Shown here piece after piece: positions 1-4,851 of a stretch of DNA of 7,041 nt. The notes beneath the pieces were generated by a model that was not told where the DNA came from, made no database searches, and saw only the letters and a list, made by a program, of their open reading frames with translations. How positions within the stretch are numbered: position 1 is the first letter of the stretch; each line of letters starts with the position of its first letter. Location: NCBI GenBank assembly GCA_001399805.1, contig LIHJ01000063.1, forward strand, positions 1 through 7,041, given 5' to 3'. The position numbers and the translations under genes are program-made. This DNA is from Candidatus Bathyarchaeota archaeon BA1 (lineage in GTDB: Archaea; Thermoproteota; Bathyarchaeia; Bathyarchaeales; Bathyarchaeaceae).

Positions 1-1
1 T

Positions 2-160
2 CTTTGCCGCCAGCTCCCTAACAACCTGTTGATCCCTCCTCTCCTTCAGTTTAAATTTGACGTTAAAACGAATGTACCATTCCCATCTTTCTCTCGTTAT
101 TCCTAACCTCTCAAACACACTAAGATCATATCTAATAAATCCGGGCTGCTGTTTGAGAAG
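2..160 (-). pseudogene. Displaced downstream reading frame of the left-edge gene
   Basis: Read on the minus strand from 160 to the window edge, this frame has 53 codons without a stop. It begins LLKQQPGFIRYDLSVFERLG, then has an ITRERWEWYIRF stretch and a charged tail ending RRDQQVVRELAAK. It is closed upstream by TAA at 161-163 and has no good start or ribosome binding site of its own. It overlaps the end of the GTG-started frame that terminates at 103. The simplest reading is one gene extending past the left edge, with a -1 (or +2) shift somewhere in about 130-162. I found no classical slippery heptamer in the right phase, so programmed frameshifting is not supported. Function is unknown. 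Confidence 0.45.
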
Positions 161-516
161 TTAACATTAGTGCTAGTGTACTTCCGCCTGAAGGACTTAG
201 CTAACTCCGCCTTCATTAAGCCTATGCATTGCCTAGTCAGCTTGTCATACTCAATGTATTTCGGAAGTAAGAGTGAACAGAAACGAATAGCGGTGCGTAG
301 CGGGAGTTCATAGGAATACCATAATGCAAAGTATACCTCAGGAACAGTCATCATATCAGGTTTACGCCTCTTGCTTTTGTAACCAGTGAAAACTACTTCT
401 CCCTCATAGGCTACGTTTAACTTGTACACGTACTTCTTAGCAGTTACCACTTTAGTAGGTACAAATGCCTCAAGGTTCAACTTTCCTAATTGAATGACCC
501 TCTGAAATTCTATCAC
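103..516 (-). CDS. Unrecognised protein, probably frameshifted near its 3' end
   Basis: I do not recognise this 137-residue protein. It starts at GTG (514-516) with a Shine-Dalgarno aaaggag 9 nt upstream (about 526-532), which supports the start. The sequence mixes basic and aromatic stretches (YKSKRRKPD, PEVYFALWYSYELPL, KAELAKSFRRKY) and shows no signal peptide, clear membrane segment or known catalytic motif. The last residues (about SNSSPDLLDMILVCLRG) look less protein-like than what another frame offers over the same bases: that frame stays open from 160 to the left edge with a convincing basic, helical composition. The true product is therefore probably longer and either frameshifted in the genome or mis-assembled. 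It is divergent from the winged-helix gene to its right and may share regulation with it, which is inference only. Confidence 0.5.
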   Translation of the reverse strand: MIEFQRVIQLGKLNLEAFVPTKVVTAKKYVYKLNVAYEGEVVFTGYKSKRRKPDMMTVPEVYFALWYSYELPLRTAIRFCSLLLPKYIEYDKLTRQCIGLMKAELAKSFRRKYTSTNVNFSNSSPDLLDMILVCLRG

Positions 517-569
517 GACACTTGTCTCCTTTATTTAGCCAACCGTCTACTTTTATTTGATAAATTCAG

Positions 570-579
570 AATATAAATG
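570..579 (-). promoter_or_regulatory. TATA-like box for the left-edge gene
   Basis: The minus strand reads acatttatatt here, an archaeal TATA-like element. It would place transcription start near 548, about 30 nt before the GTG start at 516, leaving room for the visible Shine-Dalgarno. Assigned by position and composition only. Confidence 0.35.
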
Positions 580-582
580 TAA

Positions 583-600
583 CGTTTAGGTAACCAAACG
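583..600. promoter_or_regulatory. Imperfect palindrome, candidate operator
   Basis: The sequence cgtttaggtaaccaaacg has fully complementary 5-bp ends (cgttt/aaacg) and partial symmetry inside. It lies between the two divergent TATA-like boxes and just upstream of the winged-helix gene's TATA (607-614). That is where an autoregulatory wHTH protein would be expected to bind. Binding is inference. Confidence 0.25.
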
Positions 601-606
601 GCAAAA

Positions 607-614
607 AATTTAAG
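607..614 (+). promoter_or_regulatory. TATA-like box for the winged-helix gene
   Basis: The sequence aatttaag, preceded by an A-run, is centred about 32 nt upstream of ATG 642. Archaeal transcription normally starts 25-30 nt after the TATA box, so the message would be nearly leaderless at ATG 642. The alternative TTG at 630 would be too close to the box. Confidence 0.35.
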
Positions 615-641
615 CCAATCAAGTCTTTATTGGATAATGAA

Positions 642-911
642 ATGTGGTTACATGAAGTATTAGGCAGCAAAACTAAGGAGAGAATCCTCAGAAGGCTAGC
701 GGAAGATCCAGGGAGGGACTTCTATAGTAGGGAGCTCTCACGCACAATTGGGATGTCCCATGCCGCCGTCTCCTCACAGATTTCACCCCTCGTAAAGGCT
801 GGTCTCGTGGAGGAGGGGGAAAGGGGGAGAATGAAATTCTATAAGTTGGCAGACAACGAAAAAACTGATATTATAAGAAGGCTACTCCGATTATTTCCAG
901 TTAAAGAATAA
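642..911 (+). CDS. Winged helix-turn-helix (ArsR-like) DNA-binding regulator
   Basis: This is an 89-residue protein beginning MWLHEVLGSKTKERILRRL. The whole chain reads as one winged HTH domain: first helix (KERILRRLAEDP), the helix-turn-helix (YSRELSRTIGMSHAAVSSQISPL), then the wing with the typical LVKAGLVEEGERGRMKFYKLA hairpin, and a short basic C-terminal helix. It has no sensor cysteines or separate ligand domain. The class (ArsR/MarR-like small archaeal wHTH) is clear; its target is not. I chose ATG 642 because of the TATA spacing. An in-frame TTG at 630 would add MDNE. The gene is convergent with uS9, which ends at 979, and divergent from the unrecognised gene on its left. The intergenic palindrome at 583-600 may be its own operator. 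Confidence 0.8.
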   Translation: MWLHEVLGSKTKERILRRLAEDPGRDFYSRELSRTIGMSHAAVSSQISPLVKAGLVEEGERGRMKFYKLADNEKTDIIRRLLRLFPVKE

Positions 912-978
912 AAAGAATCGGGAGGGCAGAAAATGGGGCTCGGTTTAAGACAAAGTATAAACTATAAGCGAAGATAAA

Positions 979-1392
979 CTAGCGATAACTCTTTTGGTCT
1001 CTAGCTCTTGCGCCTGGACCGCCGAACTTCTTGGGTTCTTTTCGTCTGGGGTCGCCGGCGATCATGGTTCGGTCATACTGGGTGAGGATCTTCTGAAGGC
1101 GGGGGCTCTTTGCCCATTTTATCAAAGCCCTAGCGATGGCTGTTCGCACAGCTTCAGCCTGCCCCATAAAACCTCCCCCCGACACCTTAATGTCGATGTC
1201 GATTTGCTTCCACACCTCGTCGCCGGTTAGGAGGAGGGGCTCCAAGATTTTGTCGCGGGCAATCTTGGGTTCGAAGATCTCGAGGGGGGTGTTGTTTATG
1301 CGGATTCTCCCCCTACCGGGCCTGACTGTGGCTCGGGCGATGGCGGTTTTCCGCTTCCCGCTGGTTAACAGGATCCTCATGGAGCTTGACAT
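979..1392 (-). CDS. rps9: Small ribosomal subunit protein uS9
   Basis: uS9 sits in the head of the 30S subunit, and its C-terminal tail reaches toward the P-site tRNA. The product is 137 residues from ATG 1392. Family hallmarks are visible: [16 protein letters not shown] near the N-terminus, the central [21 protein letters not shown], and the basic tail [24 protein letters not shown] ending in the conserved arginine. ATG 1392 follows the uL13 stop by one base and has ggtggg upstream. An in-frame GTG (1401) would overlap uL13 by 8 nt, and an internal ATG (1380) would give 133 residues; both remain possible. It is the last gene of the eL18-uL13-uS9 block. In many archaea rpoN follows uS9, but here a convergent regulator gene lies immediately beyond, so the conserved series ends. 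Confidence 0.96.
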   Translation of the reverse strand: MSSSMRILLTSGKRKTAIARATVRPGRGRIRINNTPLEIFEPKIARDKILEPLLLTGDEVWKQIDIDIKVSGGGFMGQAEAVRTAIARALIKWAKSPRLQKILTQYDRTMIAGDPRRKEPKKFGGPGARARDQKSYR

Positions 1393-1393
1393 C

Positions 1394-1834
1394 TCATTCA
1401 CCCACCGGGTTCCATCCGATCTCCTTGGCTAGGTCCCCAACGGTTAGGTAGGGGCAGCCCAACCTTTCCACATTGGCATCGGGTATCGTTTGTGCTTCCT
1501 TGCCCTTGTACTCCTCAGGGACCCCGAGGAAAACCCGAAGCCTTCTGAATGCTTGCTGCCCCCTCGGCTTCCTCCTGGGAAGCATGCCTCGTATGACCCG
1601 TCGGACGATTTGATCCGGCCTTCTTGGATGGAACGGACCTTTTCCTGGATGCCCCACCTCAAGGAATGCCTTGGCCTCCCTCACCCTGCTGAGCCTTTTG
1701 CCTGATATGGCTGCCATCTCCGCATTCACGATGACGATGGTCTCACCACGGAGGAGGCGTTTGGCTATGCTGCTGGCCATCCGACCGAGAATCAAACCCC
1801 TTGCGTCAATCACCACAACCTGTTCGGTTGCCAT
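1394..1834 (-). CDS. rpl13: Large ribosomal subunit protein uL13
   Basis: uL13 is a core 50S protein. The 146-residue product starts [28 protein letters not shown], the conserved uL13 N-terminus. It carries the basic segment [35 protein letters not shown], which contains the family signature region. ATG 1834 lies 5 nt after the eL18 stop (1840-1842), with gggtga about 6-10 nt upstream as ribosome binding site. An in-frame GTG at 1843 would add MKV and overlap eL18 slightly. Tight spacing to eL18 and a one-base gap to uS9 indicate a single transcript with coupled translation. Confidence 0.96.
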   Translation of the reverse strand: MATEQVVVIDARGLILGRMASSIAKRLLRGETIVIVNAEMAAISGKRLSRVREAKAFLEVGHPGKGPFHPRRPDQIVRRVIRGMLPRRKPRGQQAFRRLRVFLGVPEEYKGKEAQTIPDANVERLGCPYLTVGDLAKEIGWNPVGE

Positions 1835-1839
1835 CACCT

Positions 1840-2196
1840 TCACCCAATGATCTTCACATTGCTACCCTTTGGGTTCCTCTTCGCTAACTCAAGGATTGAC
1901 AAACATTTCCCCTTTGCCCTCAAAATCTTCAGCCGCGCCTGTTCAGAAAAGGCGAAGGCCGCCACATTGATGGGGTGATCGATTTTTCCCGCACCCAGCA
2001 CCTTGCCCGGGACCACCACGGTCTCCCGCCTTCGTGTATGGCGGCTCAACCGGCTCACGTTTACGGTTATGCGCCGCTGTCTTGAGCGTGACAAGCACTC
2101 CGCTATGTCTCGCCATATTCCCGCACCGCTTTCTCGAGACTTCTTCCTAAGTGCTCGAATGAGGTTTATGAGCTCCGGATTGGTTGCGTTTTTAAT
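1840..2196 (-). CDS. rpl18e: Large ribosomal subunit protein eL18, likely ATT start
   Basis: eL18 is an archaeal/eukaryotic 50S protein homologous to bacterial uL15. The conserved body runs NATNPELINLIRALRKKSRESGAGIWRDIAECL at the N-terminus, then RRITVNVSRLSRHTRRRETVVVPGKVLGAGKIDHPINVAAFAF, ending NPKGSNVKIIG. The family usually begins only a few residues before the TNP motif and is about 120 residues long. At that place the frame has no ATG, GTG or TTG. It has ATT (2194-2196) preceded at 7 nt by a perfect ggagg in aaaggaggt, giving 118 residues. In-frame ATGs lie at 2238, 2250, 2259 and 2271, but they add an atypical MSHAMQHVLSCGCKGGSS-type extension and would bury the Shine-Dalgarno inside the gene. 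ATG 2250 would be leaderless relative to the palindrome TATA. Identity is certain; the start is not. Confidence 0.93.
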   Translation of the reverse strand: MKNATNPELINLIRALRKKSRESGAGIWRDIAECLSRSRQRRITVNVSRLSRHTRRRETVVVPGKVLGAGKIDHPINVAAFAFSEQARLKILRAKGKCLSILELAKRNPKGSNVKIIG

Positions 2197-2201
2197 TGAC
2201 G

Positions 2202-2211
2202 AACCTCCTTT
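2202..2211 (-). promoter_or_regulatory. Strong Shine-Dalgarno deciding the eL18 start
   Basis: The minus strand reads aaaggaggtt, a near-perfect complement to the archaeal 16S rRNA 3' end. Its ggagg core lies 7 nt before an ATT codon at the expected N-terminus of eL18. It is the best ribosome binding site in the window and argues against the upstream ATGs. Confidence 0.7.
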
Positions 2212-2259
2212 GCAGCCACAGCTTAGCACATGTTGCATGGCGTGTGACATCAGAAACAT

Positions 2260-2420
2260 GTGAACTACCACCTATTTAAATAGGTGGCTTCCATGCTTGT
2301 GGCATGGTTAAGGGCTTGTTCACAAGCAACCCCGGTCAAGGCATATAGCCTAAGACCCTCTCAAATTTTTGGCGATGTTTATGGCTCCGTTAAGGTCGGC
2401 GTTGTATTCTCCGCAATGGG
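2260..2420 (-). ncRNA. Candidate omega RNA region at the tnpB 3' end
   Basis: TnpB nucleases use a guide RNA made from the 3' end of tnpB and the element's right end. Downstream of the tnpB stop (2350-2352) the sequence forms three hairpins: 2314-2327 (gcttgt/acaagc, 2-nt loop), 2291-2307 (ccatgc/gcatgg, 5-nt loop) and the 20-bp palindrome 2268-2287. This matches the expected scaffold position. Whether it is transcribed is unknown. The 5' limit is arbitrary within the tnpB tail. With the TnpB protein truncated, any RNA would lack a functional local partner. Confidence 0.35.
2268..2287. repeat. Perfect 20-bp palindrome with a TATA-like core
   Basis: The sequence ccacctatttaaataggtgg is exactly self-complementary. 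It has the position of the subterminal hairpin of an IS200/IS605 right end. Its centre TTTAAATA is also an excellent archaeal TATA box. Read on the minus strand it would start transcription near 2250, about 55 nt upstream of the ATT start of eL18, and could be the promoter of the eL18-uL13-uS9 block. The promoter role is inference. Confidence 0.6.
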
Positions 2421-2646
2421 GACAAACGAAAAGACCTTGAGTTTTTCTCTCGCCTTCGCATCCACAGATGTGGCAGGTTCTACTCGTGTAGGCTTCGCTT
2501 GTGGTTATTACAGGTATGCCTCTCAGCATGGCTTTGTACTCTATCATCTTTGTGAGGCGGTAGTAGGACATGTTGCTCACCATTCTTCTTAACCTCTTTC
2601 CCTTTCTATTAGCCCTCTCTCTGACCCCCATGAGGTTTTCCCAAGA
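2350..2646 (-). pseudogene. tnpB: Truncated tnpB (RNA-guided nuclease/OrfB transposase), C-terminal part
   Basis: The frame reads SWENLMGVRERANRKGKRLRR and continues to the stop at 2350. An in-frame TAG at 2647-2649 closes it upstream; counting from ATG 2631 gives 93 residues. Visible family features are the RuvC-II glutamate in ENL (codon 2638-2640), the YTSRTCHICG...FVCPHCG four-cysteine zinc ribbon (C53, C56, C70, C73 counted from that ATG), and the RuvC-III aspartate in NADLNGAINIAKNL (D79). The N-terminal domain and RuvC-I aspartate are missing. Just upstream, in another frame, YIVL can be read directly before ENL, as expected in TnpB, so at least one indel is present. Intact TnpB proteins are roughly 350-450 residues, so this is clearly a remnant. 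No function is expected from the protein alone. Confidence 0.85.
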
Positions 2647-2761
2647 CTATGTAAGAATCGGTAGAATCGGCGAGCAGGCTCCCTGAGCAAGCTGTAGTAT
2701 CGTGACACATCCTCCGTATGAGTCACCACTATCTGCTAATCCATGTGTGATATTTAAAAAC

Positions 2762-2782
2762 TTCAGAAACAAAGTTTCTGAA
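2762..2782. repeat. Hairpin with perfect 9-bp stem and 3-nt loop
   Basis: The arms ttcagaaac and gtttctgaa flank aaa. It follows a TATA-like AT run on the minus strand. The string tcagaaaca in it recurs at 2250-2258, directly outside the presumed right end of the transposon remnant. This could reflect element boundaries or chance. The plus-strand tail is not T-rich enough to call it a terminator. Confidence 0.5.
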
Positions 2783-2900
2783 TAATTTTCATTGAGAATA
2801 AACAGTGATCATTTTCGGTTCAGAAATAAAGGCGCAGGAAGATCATCCCCGAAGAAATACTTAATGAGAAGAAGTCGTAAAACGGCATATGGGAGAAACG

Positions 2901-2911
2901 TAGTAAATTAG
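2901..2911 (+). promoter_or_regulatory. Possible TATA box for the glycosylase gene
   Basis: The sequence tagtaaattag lies about 35-44 nt before ATG 2945, giving a transcription start near 2932. The gene has a Shine-Dalgarno gaggg at 2934-2938 with 6-nt spacing. This is a weak match assigned by position; aaatactta near 2856 is an alternative. Confidence 0.25.
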
Positions 2912-2944
2912 ATTAGGGTCACTATGCGTACATGAGGGAAACAA

Positions 2945-3934
2945 ATGGAGGAGCTGAAGCACCTTAGCAACTTCGAGCTAACGGCTATTCCGCCATACTG
3001 TTTCGAGTTGACGGCGCGTAAGCCATTGGGCTATCATTGGCTTACCCCCTCTGAGGTTTTTTCTAACGGGATCCTATGGACAGCGATCGGGCTGTCTTCA
3101 GGAAAGATTGTGGGACTGCGTTTAAACAGCATGGGAGATGTGGAGCAACCGAGGGTTTTGGTCGCCGTCTTCTCGGATGAGAAAATAACCAATGAGGAGG
3201 AGGGGGAAATTCTCGACACAGTCACTCGATGCGCCGAACTGGAAGTGAACATAGCCGATTTCTACCATGTGGCTGAGCAAGACCGTATCCTGCAACAGGC
3301 AATCATAGATCTCTATGGCATGAGGTGTGGCAAACAACAATGCCTGTTTCATGGTCTTGTGCGGGCGATAACCATGCAATGGGCTTCCCTTACGAGGACT
3401 AGGCAAATGCAAGGCCTTCTCCTTCAGGAATATGGTCGAAGGGTTGCCTTTGATGGACACACGATTGTGGCATGGTTTACCCCGGAACAGATAGACGAGG
3501 TCCCCATCAAGGAGCTTAAGGAAACATGCAAACTAGGGTTTAGAGCCAGATACCTTAAGGCCATTGCAAAGTCGGTCAGAGATGGAAAGTGCCCTACGTC
3601 GGAGGAGTTGGAAGGGGTTCCGTTTGAGAGGGCCAAGGCCGAGTTAATGATGCTGGAGGGGATGGGTGAATACTCCGCCGAAATCGCCTTGCCCCACTCG
3701 GAAAGGTTTCCGATAGATGTGTGGAGCATGAAAATGTTTTGGAGGCTGTTCTTTCCCCACGAAGCCCTTCCACCTCCACAAATAGCCATACGCAAAGTTC
3801 GTCAACGCGCTGAGGAAAGGTGGGGGAAATGGCGGGGGTATGCCTTCATATACGTCATAAACGATTTCGACAATTTATCAAAATTAGCCAGAAAACCTAC
3901 AGCTTCAGCCGTGGGAGTGTCGACTAAAACCTAA
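2945..3934 (+). CDS. HhH-GPD superfamily DNA glycosylase (AlkA/OGG-like)
   Basis: This 329-residue protein is a base-excision repair glycosylase. The C-terminal half carries the superfamily fold: LVRAITMQWASLTRTRQMQGLLLQEYG (about 138-164), LGFRARYLKAIAKSV (197-211), the hairpin-Gly/Pro loop LEGMGEYSAEIAL (237-249), and PIDVWSM with the catalytic aspartate D258. The N-terminal ~110 residues resemble the beta-rich domain of AlkA/OGG1 proteins. The position holding the OGG1 catalytic lysine (in GVGxKVAD) is glutamate here (GMGEYSAE). A monofunctional glycosylase such as an alkylated-base enzyme is therefore more likely than an OGG1-type lyase; substrate is inference. ATG 2945 has gaggg 6 nt upstream. 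The gene lies on the opposite strand inside the normally continuous rpoD-rpl18e junction and converges on rpoD with 55 bp between the stops. Confidence 0.85.
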   Translation: MEELKHLSNFELTAIPPYCFELTARKPLGYHWLTPSEVFSNGILWTAIGLSSGKIVGLRLNSMGDVEQPRVLVAVFSDEKITNEEEGEILDTVTRCAELEVNIADFYHVAEQDRILQQAIIDLYGMRCGKQQCLFHGLVRAITMQWASLTRTRQMQGLLLQEYGRRVAFDGHTIVAWFTPEQIDEVPIKELKETCKLGFRARYLKAIAKSVRDGKCPTSEELEGVPFERAKAELMMLEGMGEYSAEIALPHSERFPIDVWSMKMFWRLFFPHEALPPPQIAIRKVRQRAEERWGKWRGYAFIYVINDFDNLSKLARKPTASAVGVSTKT

Positions 3935-3964
3935 GATAATCTTGGCTTCACTCGCCAGAAAATA

Positions 3965-3989
3965 CCTAAAATCATGTATTATGTTTAGG
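3965..3989. terminator. Possible bidirectional terminator between convergent genes
   Basis: A 6-bp inverted repeat (cctaaa at 3965-3970, tttagg at 3984-3989) with an AT-rich loop lies in the 55-bp gap between the convergent stops of the glycosylase gene and rpoD. Position fits termination; the structure is weak. Confidence 0.25.
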
Positions 3990-4829
3990 CTACGGCGGCG
4001 TCTGAGCCTCTTCGCCCTCTTTCAATGTTATTTGTTTGAGGAATGCCTCCAGTTTTTTATCAAGAATATTGAGGGCCTCGATCAAGATTCGTTCAACCGG
4101 AAGGGCACCTGTGGACTCAGCCTCCAAAATAAATGCGTTTTTACTCCAAGCTATCTCGATGGCGGGTGGGCTTAGGGGGCAGGCCCTCACGCAGTCTTGG
4201 CAGAGGGGGCATTCAATGGTGTTTCGGGTTTCCATCATCTTTCCCGCAGCTACAAGGATTTTCTTTGCGCAAAGCTTCGCGCACTTGCCGCAGGCATCGC
4301 AGCGTTTCACATCAATCTTAATCTCTGGTAGATGCTTGTAGGCGCACATGGAGACTGGTTGCCACTTAGCGTGCTTTTTCCCCTTCCCCAGTCGGGCGTA
4401 CGCCTCCAACTTTATTCTCTGATCGGGCGCGAGCTTAATAATGGGGATGTTGTCGCTGACAGGTTTAATATCGGGGTTTTCCGACACTAAGTCCTTGGAG
4501 TACACGGTTCTCGTGCTGTCAGTAGCCTCAACTCCCAAAGTTAGGGCTACACGACAAAGGTTGCAACCAAACTCGCTTTTGCATGGGCAATCCTCAGGCA
4601 GGTTGTAGGAGTCCAGATCTGTTTTAAGGGGGATGAGCCCTAACCTGTGCGCGAGGGTCTCATCATGAAGCACGGAGGAATTTTCATAAACTACCACTTC
4701 ATCAATAGCCATGCAGGGAACCTCTGCTAGTATAATTCTGCGCAATGCATTCATGAGGGGCACATCAACACCTTGAACAATTAACCTCATGGTCAAATCT
4801 GTTTTTTCAACAATCTGAATCTCCACCAC
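3990..4829 (-). CDS. rpoD: DNA-directed RNA polymerase subunit D (Rpo3) with two 4Fe-4S motifs
   Basis: RpoD with RpoL forms the alpha-like assembly platform of archaeal RNA polymerase. The product is 279 residues from GTG 4829. The N-terminal part has VEIQIVEKTDLTMRLIVQGVDVPLMNALRRIILAEVPCMAIDEVVV, the conserved alpha/RpoD motif, then HRLGLIPL. A cysteine loop CPC-x5-CNLC (C81, C83, C89, C92) follows. The inserted ferredoxin-like domain has two complete clusters: C177, C180, C183, C187 and C207, C210, C213, C217. The C-terminus returns to the dimerisation fold (FILEAESTGALPVERILIEAL). GTG 4829 has aaggag 7 nt upstream and lies 22 nt after the uS11 stop. ATGs at 4898/4895 would add an unconserved acidic extension overlapping uS11. 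Downstream, rpl18e would normally follow, but the glycosylase gene and IS remnant intervene. Confidence 0.96.
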   Translation of the reverse strand: MVEIQIVEKTDLTMRLIVQGVDVPLMNALRRIILAEVPCMAIDEVVVYENSSVLHDETLAHRLGLIPLKTDLDSYNLPEDCPCKSEFGCNLCRVALTLGVEATDSTRTVYSKDLVSENPDIKPVSDNIPIIKLAPDQRIKLEAYARLGKGKKHAKWQPVSMCAYKHLPEIKIDVKRCDACGKCAKLCAKKILVAAGKMMETRNTIECPLCQDCVRACPLSPPAIEIAWSKNAFILEAESTGALPVERILIEALNILDKKLEAFLKQITLKEGEEAQTPP

Positions 4830-4851
4830 GACCCAACTCCTTGTTAAGGGG

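Larger units (their letters stand above)
2260..2646 (-). mobile_element. IS200/IS605-type element remnant (tnpB 3' part and right end)
   Basis: The interval contains the C-terminal part of tnpB followed, on the same strand, by about 90 nt rich in hairpins and ending in a palindrome plus tagttcac. That is the usual architecture of an IS200/IS605 or IS1341-type right end. No tnpA is present, and neither the 5' half of tnpB nor a left end can be recognised. The element is therefore truncated and cannot move by itself. The right boundary at about 2260 is inferred from the ttcac motif after the palindrome; the left boundary is simply where TnpB similarity stops. It lies immediately upstream of eL18 in the broken rpoD-rpl18e junction. 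Confidence 0.7.
2647..2944. other. Intergenic region between tnpB remnant and glycosylase gene
   Basis: No recognisable gene lies here. It holds a minus-strand TATA-like run (tttttaaatatc, about 2750-2761), a strong 9-bp hairpin at 2762-2782 and the upstream signals of the glycosylase gene. A 45-codon minus frame (2589-2726, GTG start) begins here but has no known similarity. The missing 5' half of tnpB and its left end cannot be recognised in this stretch. Confidence 0.5.

Noticed and set aside
130..162. Programmed ribosomal frameshift in the left-edge gene
   Set aside because: I could not find a slippery heptamer in the correct phase or a clear downstream structure; mutation or assembly error is simpler.
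1136..1432. Plus-strand open frame of 98 codons opposite uS9
   Set aside because: It is antisense to a clearly conserved ribosomal protein gene, has no ribosome binding site, and is explained by the codon pattern of the real gene.
2284..2592. Plus-strand open frame of 102 codons opposite the tnpB remnant
   Set aside because: It mirrors the tnpB C-terminus on the other strand and shows no family features; the TnpB zinc ribbon and RuvC-III motif decide the coding strand.
2863..2910. Fifteen-codon basic mini-ORF (MRRSRKTAYGRNVVN)
   Set aside because: It is too short, has no similarity that I recognise, and lies in the upstream region of the glycosylase gene.
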